Assembly: GCF_002095535.1 (NCBI RefSeq)
Contig: NZ_MLJI01000002.1
Coordinates: 567,786 to 631,785, forward strand
DNA: 64,000 nucleotides
DNA from: Pantoea cypripedii
Lineage (GTDB): Bacteria > Pseudomonadota > Gammaproteobacteria > Enterobacterales > Enterobacteriaceae
Direction: 5' to 3'
How positions within the stretch are numbered: position 1 is the first letter of the stretch; the number at the start of each line of letters is the position of its first letter. The position numbers and the translations under genes were made by a program. Below, one piece after another: positions 1-8,266 of the stretch. The notes below the pieces were generated by a model. It ran no database searches. It had not been told where the DNA came from and saw nothing but the letters and a program-made list of their open reading frames with translations.

Positions 1-846
1 GCAAAATACCCGACATTTAAAAGCAAGCACCACAGACAATCTGCCGAGCTGACGGCAAGTGCTTTTAAATACCGTGACGGCAGGCTGTACATGGCGAAAA
101 GCAAAGTGCCTCTGGATATCCGCTGGTCGCGTCCCCTGCCATCTGCGCCGTCAACAGTGACAATTTCAAAAGACGCAGCAGGGCGATATTTCGTCTCCTG
201 CCTGTGCGAATCTGAGCCTGTATCACTGCCGATCACTGCTAAAACGGTCGGCATTGATGTTGGTTTAAAAGATTTGTTCGTCACCGATACCGGATTCAGA
301 CAAAGCAATCCCCGCCACACCGCGAAATACGAAAAGCGCCTTGCGTTGCTACAGCGTCAATTGAGCAGGAAGAAAAAAGGCTCAAAAAACCGCGCCAAAG
401 CCCGTTTAAAGGTTGCCCGACTCCACGCGAAAATAGCTGATTGCCGACTGGATGCCCTGCACAAGGCAACCCGCAGACTGATCAACGAAAACCAGGTTGT
501 CTGTGTTGAATCCTTAAAAGTGAAAAACATGATCCGAAACCCTAAGCTGTCTAAGGCGATAGCTGACGCCAGCTGGGGCGAATTTGTGCGCCAGCTTGAA
601 TATAAAGCTGAATGGACCGGGCGCTCAGTGGTCGCCATAGATCAGTTTTTCCCTTCGTCAAAACGCTGTAGCGGTTGCGGTCACACCCTGTCTAAACTTG
701 CGTTAAATATCCGGTCCTGGCATTGCCCTGAATGTGGCATTGAACATGACCGTGATATTAACGCTGCAAAAAATATCAAAGCTGCCGGGCTGGCAGTGTT
801 AGCCCACGGAGAGACTGTAAAACCTGAACCGCGGAGCGCGGCTTAG
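1..846 (+). CDS. tnpB: TnpB (OrfB), IS200/IS605-family RNA-guided nuclease, 5' end outside window
   Basis: The frame is open from base 1, so the gene starts upstream of the window and roughly the N-terminal third of a usual TnpB of about 400 residues is missing. Counting from the internal Met at base 91, all three RuvC acidic residues are visible: Asp56 in GIDVGLKDL, Glu140 in VCVESLKV and Asp222 in HDRDINAA. A zinc ribbon has CxxC pairs at Cys193/196 and Cys212/215, between RuvC-II and RuvC-III. TnpB is an RNA-guided DNA nuclease that uses an RNA from its own 3' end and promotes retention of the element; it is not the transposase (TnpA). No tnpA is visible, but it could lie to the left. The visible part looks intact and probably active. 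Confidence 0.93.
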   Translation, partial: AKYPTFKSKHHRQSAELTASAFKYRDGRLYMAKSKVPLDIRWSRPLPSAPSTVTISKDAAGRYFVSCLCESEPVSLPITAKTVGIDVGLKDLFVTDTGFRQSNPRHTAKYEKRLALLQRQLSRKKKGSKNRAKARLKVARLHAKIADCRLDALHKATRRLINENQVVCVESLKVKNMIRNPKLSKAIADASWGEFVRQLEYKAEWTGRSVVAIDQFFPSSKRCSGCGHTLSKLALNIRSWHCPECGIEHDRDINAAKNIKAAGLAVLAHGETVKPEPRSAA

Positions 847-870
847 GTTAGGCTCTGTGAAGTGGGAATC

Positions 871-888
871 CTCGCCGTTTACGGCGGG
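871..888 (+). repeat. Right-end hairpin / 3' part of the TnpB guide (omega) RNA
   Basis: CGCCGT (873-878) and ACGGCG (881-886) pair perfectly around a TT loop, extended by C-G and T-G pairs at 871-872/887-888. In IS605-group elements this hairpin is recognised during excision, and the non-coding RNA bound by TnpB runs through the tnpB 3' end and this hairpin into the flanking DNA, whose first bases act as guide. Confidence 0.65.
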
Positions 889-897
889 AAGCAGTCA

Positions 898-1497
898 ACC
901 ATGGATATGTCCGATGAGTTGTATGTGATGAGAAACAGCTGACGATGTGCAGATCGCGACGTCAGGGTTACGGGTGTGTAATGCAACTTAAGAAAGGATG
1001 TTACATTTTGCACCATACCTGTATAATCTATGTATGGTTAATAACAACTGTCAAGGCTTAAAAACACCTCGCAACAAACATAACAATATGAAATATAATG
1101 ACTTATCAAAACTTCAGGTCAGGAAACCTGGGGTGGGAGGGGGAATGGAACAGCAGCACGCGGGTCATCGTATGCGCAGCAAAGGCGCACATGATGGTGC
1201 ATTGGCAAAATAGAGAGCCATGTCAGGCCTTTTCATCTGCGTTACAATTTTTAACAATTGCAAAATCAATAATTAACACCATCATTCCACGTTTTTAATT
1301 ATCTGATTATATTCATCTTTTTTACATCACGTGATTCACGTCAAATTTTCACCCTTTTGCTACCGTTGGCAAAGGGTGTTGCCAACGGTAGCAAAGGAAA
1401 ACATAATCGCAACATCACTTCACGCACAGACTGTGTGGGATGAGTAAATCGCTGAAACACTCCCTCTAAGCATTTGGGCGCATGGAGAGGATACTTT
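898..1497. other. Stretch without a recognisable gene, about 600 bp
   Basis: Between the IS right end and the LacI regulator I find only weak, unrelated short reading frames. The first 430 bases are AT-rich and unremarkable. The only clear structure is the large inverted repeat at 1356-1395, described separately. Confidence 0.6.
1356..1395. promoter_or_regulatory. Twin LacI-type operators forming a 17-bp perfect inverted repeat
   Basis: TTTGCTACCGTTGGCAA (1356-1372) is repeated exactly in inverted orientation at 1379-1395 with a 6-base spacer. Each arm is itself an imperfect palindrome centred on CpG (TTTGC...GCAAA), the usual form of a LacI/GalR-family operator. The two CpG centres (1364/1365 and 1386/1387) are 22 bp apart, about two helical turns, so two dimers would sit on the same DNA face. 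The next gene is a LacI-family regulator, which suggests autoregulation. The repeat could also fold as a stem-loop in RNA. Confidence 0.6.
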
Positions 1498-1536
1498 ATG
1501 CTGTGTGCCATGACGCGTCCGGACACAGTGTATTGA
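1498..1536 (+). other. Possible 12-codon leader ORF ahead of the LacI gene
   Basis: The best Shine-Dalgarno sequence in the region, GGAGAGG (1484-1490), is spaced for an ATG at 1498 that opens a frame of 12 codons (MLCAMTRPDTVY) ending with TGA at 1534-1536. That stop lies two bases before the likely ATG of the regulator at 1539. The geometry would allow translational coupling. Such a short frame could also arise by chance. Confidence 0.3.
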
Positions 1537-1538
1537 GT

Positions 1539-2561
1539 ATGAGTAGAGCGAAAAGCGGTGATAGAAAATTTCAGCAACCGACGGCAGATGACGTTGCCAG
1601 GCTGGCTGGTGTTTCGAAATGGACGGTACTGCGGGCTTTCAAAGAAAATGCCTCCATTTCCCCTGAATCCAGAGAGGCGGTGCTAACAGCGGCGAACCAG
1701 CTGGGGTTTCGGCCAAACCTGCTGGCACGCGGCTTAAAGCAGCGCAGCACAAAGATTATTGGCGTAGTAGCCGATGAGTTCAGCAATCCGCATACGCTGC
1801 GCATGCTGAAAGAGGTGACTCAGCAACTCAACGAACGTGGCTACATGACGCTGCTGTTGAATATTGAGTCTCCGGAAAATTATCAATCGGTACTGCAAAT
1901 GGCCGGTCAGCTGCAGGTTGATGGCATCATTTATCTGGCCACCATTGTCAGTGATGAGTTGCTGGTGGTGGCCGAATCACTTCACCATATTCGGGCTATT
2001 CATGTGTTCCGAAACACCGATAGTGCTGACGTTGAAGTGGTTAACAATGATGGATTCAAAGCGGGCCAGGCGCTGGGACAAGTGCTTCTCAGTGAGAATT
2101 ACCAGCGCTATGGCTATATGAAAGGGCCTGATACCGCTTCAAATCATCTGTTAAGAATGGAGGGGTATGAAGCTTGTCTGGCTTCGCAAGGTCAGTCATT
2201 AGAGGTTGTGCTGGTGGCCGGGCATTACGACCGCGATCTTGCTTATCAATGCATGATGGCATATCTGCATGAAACGCCAGCAGATCAACGTATCGATGCA
2301 TTGTTTTGCGAAAACGATGTACTGGCTTTCGGTGCCATCCAGGCCATACGGGATTTCAGTCCGGATCTGCATATTGGCGTGGTGGGATTTGACGATATTG
2401 ATGAATCTCACTCCAGTACCTGGGAATTAACCAGCTGGAATCAGCGAGCCGACCTCCAGACCGCCGAAGCCATCAATCGGTTACTGGATGATCGGATTGA
2501 TGAAGGGGGTGAGTGGCAGAAAGGAGAATTACGCCTGCGCCGCTCGCATCTTAGGAAATAA
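1539..2561 (+). CDS. LacI/GalR-family transcriptional regulator
   Basis: A 340-residue LacI-family repressor. The N-terminal helix-turn-helix (TADDVARLAGVSKWTVLRAF) and hinge helix (PNLLARGLKQR) are followed by a periplasmic-binding-protein-like effector domain (IIGVVADEFSNP... through VGFDDIDES). The frame extends in-frame to an ATG at 1482, but the ATG at 1539 gives the normal family N-terminus; the strong ribosome site at 1484-1490 serves a different frame. It lies upstream of, and in the same direction as, the GMC dehydrogenase operon, with a hairpin between. It probably controls that operon and/or itself through the twin operators at 1356-1395. The ligand is unknown; a sugar acid would fit the context. 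Confidence 0.9.
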   Translation: MSRAKSGDRKFQQPTADDVARLAGVSKWTVLRAFKENASISPESREAVLTAANQLGFRPNLLARGLKQRSTKIIGVVADEFSNPHTLRMLKEVTQQLNERGYMTLLLNIESPENYQSVLQMAGQLQVDGIIYLATIVSDELLVVAESLHHIRAIHVFRNTDSADVEVVNNDGFKAGQALGQVLLSENYQRYGYMKGPDTASNHLLRMEGYEACLASQGQSLEVVLVAGHYDRDLAYQCMMAYLHETPADQRIDALFCENDVLAFGAIQAIRDFSPDLHIGVVGFDDIDESHSSTWELTSWNQRADLQTAEAINRLLDDRIDEGGEWQKGELRLRRSHLRK

Positions 2562-2568
2562 ATTATGC

Positions 2569-2596
2569 TTTCGCCATTATTTATATAATGGCGAAA
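2569..2596. terminator. 12-bp perfect stem-loop after the LacI gene
   Basis: TTTCGCCATTAT (2569-2580) pairs perfectly with ATAATGGCGAAA (2585-2596) around TTAT, seven bases after the regulator stop. There is no following T-run on the plus strand, so termination is possible but not certain. Confidence 0.45.
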
Positions 2597-2750
2597 ATAA
2601 CAGGAGACCATTACCCAACAATCTATCGCCGTCATATTCGATCTACTCAATTCAAAATCCAATAACACTGTCTATTAGATACATTCTTCTGAATATTTTA
2701 TCAGTGAGCGTGTTCATGTAGTCGGTGACTCTTTTTGCCTGGAGCATCGT

Positions 2751-3488
2751 ATGGAACGCAGAAGTTTTATTAAAGCAGGTTTAGTTCTGGCAGGAACAGG
2801 AACCGCTGCATCTGTATTTAAGCCAGCAGGTGCAGCTGAAAATAATAATGTATTGCAAGGTGGGAAACTGTGGCGCGCTAAAGAAACGGCCTTGCCGGTA
2901 CCCGCAGACCCAACAAAGCGATTATATCTGAATGAACGCGAATACAACCTGGTCACAGCCATCTTTGACCGCCTGATACCCGCCGATGAACTCAGCCCCG
3001 CCGCATCCGAAGCGGGTTGTGTCGTCTTCCTCGATAATCAACTCGCCGGAGATTATGGTAAGGCGAGCTGGCGTTATAATCAGGGTCCATTCGAAAATGG
3101 CACCGCATCTCAGGGTGTTCAGACCCCCTACACACCTGCGGAAATTTACCGCAAAGGCTTACTGGAACTGGATAACCATTGCCTGTCGCTTTTTGGCAAA
3201 TCCTTTACTGCTTTGTCTCATGACGCCCAGGATAGTTACCTGGAAAAAATGGATTCGGGTGAATTCAAATACCCCACCTTTTCTTCAGAGGTCTTATTTG
3301 GACAGTTTCTGTCGAATGTGATGGAAGGATTCCTCGCTGATCCTATTTATGGTGGCAACCGCAATATGGTCGGCTGGAAAATGATTGGTTTCCCTGGTGC
3401 ACGTTACGACTATCGTGATTATGCGCCGTTAAAAGGACAGAAACTGAATATCGAACCAATCAGCATTATTGAACTTCTGAAAGCATAA
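2751..3488 (+). CDS. Gluconate 2-dehydrogenase-type subunit 3 (gamma), Tat-exported
   Basis: A 245-residue protein of the gluconate 2-dehydrogenase subunit 3 family, the small partner needed for export and maturation of the flavoprotein subunit of periplasmic FAD dehydrogenases. It carries a clear twin-arginine signal at the N-terminus (RRSFIKAGLVLAGTG) ending near AGAAENN. The body has the family's LNEREYNLVTAIFDRLIPADE segment and a C-terminal region rich in Gly, Asp and Tyr (GGNRNMVGWKMIGFPGARYDYRDY). It is the first gene of a three-gene operon, 17 bp before the flavoprotein gene. The flavoprotein has no signal of its own, so the two are expected to cross the membrane together. Confidence 0.88.
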   Translation: MERRSFIKAGLVLAGTGTAASVFKPAGAAENNNVLQGGKLWRAKETALPVPADPTKRLYLNEREYNLVTAIFDRLIPADELSPAASEAGCVVFLDNQLAGDYGKASWRYNQGPFENGTASQGVQTPYTPAEIYRKGLLELDNHCLSLFGKSFTALSHDAQDSYLEKMDSGEFKYPTFSSEVLFGQFLSNVMEGFLADPIYGGNRNMVGWKMIGFPGARYDYRDYAPLKGQKLNIEPISIIELLKA

Positions 3489-3505
3489 ACCCGACAAGGC
3501 AAATT

Positions 3506-5278
3506 ATGAATTACACCAGACCTAAGGCTGATGCCGTTATTATCGGCCTCGGATGGGCCGGTTCGCTTATGGCTGAGGAACTGACCCGCGCAGGATTAAA
3601 TGTCGTCGCAATTGAACGTGGCCCATGGGAACAAACTCAAACTAACTTCTCTCCTGCGATTGCCGCCGACGAGCTACGTTATGGCGTGCGACGCGAGATT
3701 TTAAAACCACCACGGGTAGAAACGCTGACCTTTCGTAATGACAGCAGCCAAAAAGCCCTTCCCGCTCGTGACTGGAATGCCTTCCAGATGGGATTCAGTG
3801 TCGGCGGTGCTGGCAAGCACTGGGCGGCGAATGCCTGGCGTTTCAACCCTTCTGATTTCGAAATGGCGACCCGCCTGCGCGATCGTTACCATAATATGAA
3901 GCTGGCTGACGGCCTGATCGTGCAGGACTGGGGCATCAGTTATGCCGAGCTTGAGCCTTTTTATGATCGTGTGGAGAAAATCGCCGGTATTTCAGGCAAA
4001 GCGGGCGTCATCGGCGGCGTGACACAACCCGGCGGTAACCCGTTTGAAGGCAGCCGCACCAGCGAATACCCTACTCCCCCGCTGATCCGCTCCCACTGGA
4101 ATGATAAGTTTCACCAGATCACCGAGAAGATGGGCTACCACCCGTTCCCGATTCCTGCCGGAACCATTGGCGCAGCCTATACCAACCCTTTGGGTGTAAA
4201 TCTTGCCCCTTGTACCTATTGCGGCTACTGCGGTTTCTACGGCTGCGGCAACTGGTCCAAATCATCACCTAATATTTGCGTTGTCCCGGCGCTGATGGAC
4301 CGGACTAATTTCACGCTGCTGACCGAATGCACCGCGCTTTATATCGATAAAGCCGCAGACGGGAAAACCGTGACGGGGGTGACGTTCCGCGATTCGGATG
4401 GGAATACCGGTTTCCAGCCTGCGGATATCGTCTGCCTGTCGGCTTATCAACTGGATAACGTGCGTTTGCTGTTGCTGTCCAAAATCGGCAAAGCCTATAA
4501 CCATGCGACCGGTGAAGGTACGTTAGGCCGTGCCTATAACTATCAGACCATGTCGATGGGCTATCTCTATTATGAAAATGAACATATGAACCCGTTCATT
4601 TCTACCGGGGCCTTATCGACGCAGATTGATGATTTCAACGGTGATAACTTCGATCACTCCGGATTAGGGTTCCTCGGTGGCGCAGGGATCCAGGCGCTGT
4701 CCGATCAGGGTACGCCGCTGGGAATGACTGACCGCCTGCCCCCTGGCAGTAAAATGTGGGGCTCAGCCTGGAAGAAAACCTTCCAGAAAAGCTACCAAAA
4801 CTACGCCAAGATTCAGGGCCAGGGGACTTCATACTCGCATCGCGATTCTTATCTTTCGCTCGATCCAAACTACAAAGATGAAAATGGCCAGCCGTTACTG
4901 CGACTGACCTTTGACTACAACCAGAATGATCGACTCATGGCGCGCTTTATCCGCGATCGCATCGAAGATATTTGCCGTGTATCCGGTGCCACATCCTGGG
5001 AGACAGAAGCCTTCCCGGATAAACACAACTCCCCCTTCCGCGCCTATGACAGCTCGCACACCATTGGCGGCGCGGTGATGGGGCTGGATCCGGCGACCTC
5101 GGTGCTTAACCGCTATCAGCAACATTGGGACGCGCACAACCTGTTTGTGCTGGGTGCTTCTTCTTATCCCAATAACGGTGGATATAACCCCACCATTACC
5201 CTCAGCGCTCTGACGCTGTGGACCGCCCACGCCATCGTCAATGACTACCTCAAAAATCCGGGATCACTGGTGCGATAA
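3506..5278 (+). CDS. GMC-family FAD dehydrogenase, gluconate 2-dehydrogenase flavoprotein type
   Basis: A 590-residue glucose-methanol-choline oxidoreductase, the catalytic subunit of a membrane-bound periplasmic dehydrogenase that oxidises a sugar or sugar acid (gluconate to 2-ketogluconate in the best-known members). The FAD-binding GxGxxG is at about residues 12-19 (VIIGLGWAGS). The C-terminal GMC signature has the catalytic His (SSHTIGGAVMG) and Asn (NNGGYNPTITLSAL). A cysteine cluster CTYCGYCGFYGC at about residue 233 could hold an iron-sulfur cluster, as in related fructose and glucose dehydrogenases. It lies between the Tat-exported gamma subunit and the cytochrome subunit. The exact substrate (gluconate, 2-ketogluconate, sorbitol or another) cannot be read from sequence. 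Confidence 0.88.
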   Translation: MNYTRPKADAVIIGLGWAGSLMAEELTRAGLNVVAIERGPWEQTQTNFSPAIAADELRYGVRREILKPPRVETLTFRNDSSQKALPARDWNAFQMGFSVGGAGKHWAANAWRFNPSDFEMATRLRDRYHNMKLADGLIVQDWGISYAELEPFYDRVEKIAGISGKAGVIGGVTQPGGNPFEGSRTSEYPTPPLIRSHWNDKFHQITEKMGYHPFPIPAGTIGAAYTNPLGVNLAPCTYCGYCGFYGCGNWSKSSPNICVVPALMDRTNFTLLTECTALYIDKAADGKTVTGVTFRDSDGNTGFQPADIVCLSAYQLDNVRLLLLSKIGKAYNHATGEGTLGRAYNYQTMSMGYLYYENEHMNPFISTGALSTQIDDFNGDNFDHSGLGFLGGAGIQALSDQGTPLGMTDRLPPGSKMWGSAWKKTFQKSYQNYAKIQGQGTSYSHRDSYLSLDPNYKDENGQPLLRLTFDYNQNDRLMARFIRDRIEDICRVSGATSWETEAFPDKHNSPFRAYDSSHTIGGAVMGLDPATSVLNRYQQHWDAHNLFVLGASSYPNNGGYNPTITLSALTLWTAHAIVNDYLKNPGSLVR

Positions 5279-5288
5279 GGAAAATTTC

Positions 5289-6599
5289 ATGGGTAAAAAC
5301 ATTCGACGCGTCGCCTATGGCGTGGTCACGGTCGCGGTACTCGGCGCGATAGGTTATACCGCGTTAGTGCAATACGGGCTGCATAAAAGCTACCCGCAAC
5401 AGGTGCTGGTGGCTGAGAATCATGATCAACTGAACGAACAAATCAAGCGCGGGGAGTATGTTGCCAGGCTGTCAGATTGTACGGCCTGTCATACCGCAGA
5501 AGGGGGTCAGCCGTTCGCCGGGGGTTATAAACTTAACACCCCATTTGGCGCGATCCTTTCTTCCAATATCACTTCCGATCCGGATACCGGCATCGGCGGC
5601 TGGTCGCAGGAGCAATTCGATCGTGCAGTGCGCCACGGTGTCGGCTCTCACGGGTACCTGTATGCGGCGATGCCCTACAATGCTTACGCTAAATTAACCG
5701 ATCAGGATTTAGCCGATTTGTGGGCCTATATCCGTACCATTCCGCCAGTCAAAAACCAGGTTGTGGAGAACCAGCTCCCGTTCCCGTTCAATCAGCGCTG
5801 GACGCTGGCAGGATGGAATCTTCTATTTTTCAAAGACAAAGTATTTGAGCCACAGGCTAACGTCAGTGACCAGGTGAACCGCGGTGCTTATCTGGTTGAT
5901 GGGCCTGGACACTGTTCATCCTGTCATACGGCAAAAAATATGCTGGGTGGCGATACCTCCGCTTATCTGCAAGGGGGAGCGTTACAGGGATGGTACGCAC
6001 CAGACCTGACGCCTGACCCGCATGCAGGTCTCGGCAAATGGAGTGAAGGCGATATCGTGTCTTATTTGCGCTCGGGCACCAATAAGATGACTGCGTCATC
6101 CGGTCCAATGACGGAAGCCATCGAAAACTCGACGCAGTACATGACAGATGACGATCTTCAGGCAATCGCACTTTATCTGAAGTCTCTGCCTGCATCCGGA
6201 ACACCGGTGCCCCAGCCTCTTTCAGCTGACAATACCGCCATGATTGTGGGCAAGAAAGTGTTTGAGTCTCAGTGCAGTGCCTGCCATGTTTCTAATGGGA
6301 GTGGCATCCGTAATATGATCCCTGCGCTGGCAGGCAATCCGCAGGTGAATTCCCCTGACCCATCAAGCCTGATTAATGTGGCACTGAATGGCAGCCAGGG
6401 ACCCTTCACCCATGCAAACCCAACGGCAGCGGGTATGCCGGGTTTTGCCCAGAAACTCTCTGACAGTAACATCGCGGATGTGATGACTTACATTCGTAAC
6501 AGTTGGGGTAATTCGGCTGGACAGGTCTCTACAGAGGATGTGGCAAAAGCACGTTCATCAACCCAGGCGCAGCCGTGGCTGGGTAGTAAAATACAGTAA
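5289..6599 (+). CDS. Triheme cytochrome c subunit of the GMC dehydrogenase
   Basis: A 436-residue membrane-anchored cytochrome c with three CxxCH haem sites at about Cys64 (CTACH), Cys209 (CSSCH) and Cys329 (CSACH), plus an uncleaved-type N-terminal membrane helix (VAYGVVTVAVLGAIGYTALV). It passes electrons from the flavoprotein to ubiquinone, as in gluconate, sorbitol and alcohol dehydrogenases. The start at 5289 has AAGGAAAA eight bases upstream; a longer in-frame start at 5241 lies inside the previous gene and would disrupt the signal-anchor. It is the last gene of the operon and is followed by a strong hairpin. Confidence 0.9.
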   Translation: MGKNIRRVAYGVVTVAVLGAIGYTALVQYGLHKSYPQQVLVAENHDQLNEQIKRGEYVARLSDCTACHTAEGGQPFAGGYKLNTPFGAILSSNITSDPDTGIGGWSQEQFDRAVRHGVGSHGYLYAAMPYNAYAKLTDQDLADLWAYIRTIPPVKNQVVENQLPFPFNQRWTLAGWNLLFFKDKVFEPQANVSDQVNRGAYLVDGPGHCSSCHTAKNMLGGDTSAYLQGGALQGWYAPDLTPDPHAGLGKWSEGDIVSYLRSGTNKMTASSGPMTEAIENSTQYMTDDDLQAIALYLKSLPASGTPVPQPLSADNTAMIVGKKVFESQCSACHVSNGSGIRNMIPALAGNPQVNSPDPSSLINVALNGSQGPFTHANPTAAGMPGFAQKLSDSNIADVMTYIRNSWGNSAGQVSTEDVAKARSSTQAQPWLGSKIQ

Positions 6600-6609
6600 T
6601 CGATAAATC

Positions 6610-6639
6610 TAAGCCCCGGCAGATTTTCCCCGGGGCTTA
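6610..6639. terminator. Bidirectional terminator between dehydrogenase operon and MFS gene
   Basis: TAAGCCCCGG (6610-6619) and CCGGGGCTTA (6630-6639) form a perfect 10-bp GC-rich stem with a 10-base loop, between two convergent genes and flanked by A/T-rich DNA. Confidence 0.8.
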
Positions 6640-6652
6640 ATTAAATATCTTG

Positions 6653-7954
6653 TTATTCCAGCATCAGGTTAACTTTTCCGGCATCGGCTTCATTATCGCC
6701 GGATGAATTAACATAAAACATCACGACAACCGACATCAGCAGCGAAACTGCCATAAAAGTATAGGATGCACCCGGCGAGTTGGTTAAACCATTTAAATAA
6801 CCGACTAACCATGCACCGAGAAATGCCCCTAACGCGCCACAGCAATTAATCAGCCCCATTGAAACACCCGCCACATTCTTCGGCAGAATTTCCGGAATTA
6901 AAGCAAAGAAAGGTCCATAGGGTGCGTACATACAGGCCGCGGCTAAAACCAGTAAGCCATAAGACAGCCAAAAATGCTGGGAACCAATCAGCCATGAACC
7001 GAAGAAGGTTATCGAAGCCACCATTAATAATGGCCAGATAAATACCTTCCGGTTTTGAAATTTATCCGATAACCAGGAAACCAGCAGCATGGTGACAATC
7101 GCGGCAAAGTATGGCACCGCGGTGAGCCAGCCAACGGAGACAATATCAATGGTGGCGGCCATTTTCAGGATGGAAGGCATCCACATCATAAAACCATAAA
7201 CTCCCACGCTCCACAGTGCATGAACGAAACACAGCATCACCACTTTTTTGGATCGCAAAGCCTCGCCATAGTTGCGCATCGGCTTAATATTCTTTTGTTC
7301 TGCATCGAGCTGGTTTTGTAACACGCGTTTTTCTTCAGGATTCAGCCAGGTCACCTGTGATGGCTTATCTCTGACCAAAATCCACCAGGCAAATGCCCAC
7401 ACTAGCGCAGGAGCCCCTTCAATCATGAACATCTCACGCCAGCCGAAGGCATCAATCAGATAACCCGATGCGATTGACATCCATAACACGGTCACCGGAT
7501 TGCCTAATACGAGGAAAGTATTCGCTCTGGAACGTTCGGTCTTTGTGAACCAGTTACTGATATAAATCAGCATTGCCGGCATCACCGCCGCTTCGACAAC
7601 GCCCAATATGAAGCGGATGACCATCAGCATGGGGATATTGGTCACAAATCCGGTGGCGGTGGCACAGAAACCCCACAAAATTAAGCTGACGAAAATAAGT
7701 TTCCGCACACTACGATGAACGGCGTAAATTGCGCCCGGCACCTGAAAAAAGAAATAGCCTAAAAAGAACAATGCCCCAATCAGCGACGACGTGGCATGAG
7801 ATATCCCCAGATCTTTTTCTATTCCCGATGCAGCAGCAAATCCATAATTGGCCCGATCCAAATAAGCCAGGCTATAAGTGATAAATATAACTGGCATTAA
7901 ATACCACCAGCGTTTGGCAGGTAATGCAATATTATTCTTATGCATCTCTTTCAT
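6653..7954 (-). CDS. MFS transporter, anion:cation symporter type, likely sugar-acid (2-ketogluconate) uptake
   Basis: A 433-residue protein with twelve predicted membrane helices and the look of the ACS (organic anion) branch of the major facilitator superfamily: ITYSLAYLDRANYGFAAASG in TM1 and RFILGVVEAAVMPAMLIYISNWF in TM4-5. The start at 7954 has AGGGG upstream; an in-frame extension to 8122 would add about 56 poorly hydrophobic residues. It converges on the dehydrogenase operon. Uptake of the oxidised product (such as 2-ketogluconate) made in the periplasm is the natural hypothesis, but the substrate is inferred from context. Confidence 0.82.
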   Translation of the reverse strand: MKEMHKNNIALPAKRWWYLMPVIFITYSLAYLDRANYGFAAASGIEKDLGISHATSSLIGALFFLGYFFFQVPGAIYAVHRSVRKLIFVSLILWGFCATATGFVTNIPMLMVIRFILGVVEAAVMPAMLIYISNWFTKTERSRANTFLVLGNPVTVLWMSIASGYLIDAFGWREMFMIEGAPALVWAFAWWILVRDKPSQVTWLNPEEKRVLQNQLDAEQKNIKPMRNYGEALRSKKVVMLCFVHALWSVGVYGFMMWMPSILKMAATIDIVSVGWLTAVPYFAAIVTMLLVSWLSDKFQNRKVFIWPLLMVASITFFGSWLIGSQHFWLSYGLLVLAAACMYAPYGPFFALIPEILPKNVAGVSMGLINCCGALGAFLGAWLVGYLNGLTNSPGASYTFMAVSLLMSVVVMFYVNSSGDNEADAGKVNLMLE

Positions 7955-8266
7955 CGGTGCGCCCCTGGATATGAAAGTTACTATTGGAAGACAAACGGGA
8001 TAATTTAAAAAAACCACCCAATCTGTTACCCGTAACCTTATCTGAAGCATCATCACAAGAATTGTGATCAATGTCTCAACCAGGTTTTTACATCCTGTCC
8101 TGTAACTTAATTTTGGTAACACGTCTTTGTAACATTACGCAGCAGCCAGACTTGACTATTTAAAGGGGCAATGAGCCATACGGATAAGATAAAATACCCG
8201 CCTGTGAGTTCTGACGGATATTTTTCTCAGTAAAGACTCATCAGAATTCCGCAGGGACTGAGTGGG
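7955..8266. other. MFS promoter region, about 310 bp, no gene
   Basis: This is the upstream region of the MFS gene. It holds the GntR-like box at 8025-8036 and two further GTAAC-containing motifs near 8096 and 8130 (TGGTAACACG and TTTGTAACATTAC). No credible coding frame was seen. Confidence 0.5.
8025..8036. promoter_or_regulatory. GntR-like gluconate operator ahead of the MFS gene
   Basis: GTTACCCGTAAC is a near-perfect palindrome inside TGTTACCCGTAACC. It closely resembles the E. coli GntR/IdnR operator core (TGTTACC-GTAACA type), about 70 bases upstream of the MFS start. This fits a gluconate or ketogluconate transporter under a LacI-family regulator. Confidence 0.45.

Larger units (their letters stand above)
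1..897 (+). mobile_element. IS200/IS605-type element, right part and right end
   Basis: The tnpB stop is followed within 30 bases by a GC-rich hairpin (CGCCGT/ACGGCG, 873-886) and then the sequence AGCAGTCAAC, which resembles the right-end hairpin and terminal TCAA-like cleavage site of IS605-group elements. The right boundary is therefore placed at about 897, give or take a few bases. These elements have no terminal inverted repeats or target duplications, so the end rests on hairpin position only. The left end is outside the window. Confidence 0.75.

Noticed and set aside
998..1298. Two overlapping short plus-strand frames in the gene-less region
   Set aside because: No ribosome sites, low-complexity AT-rich composition and no recognisable motifs; treated as chance frames.
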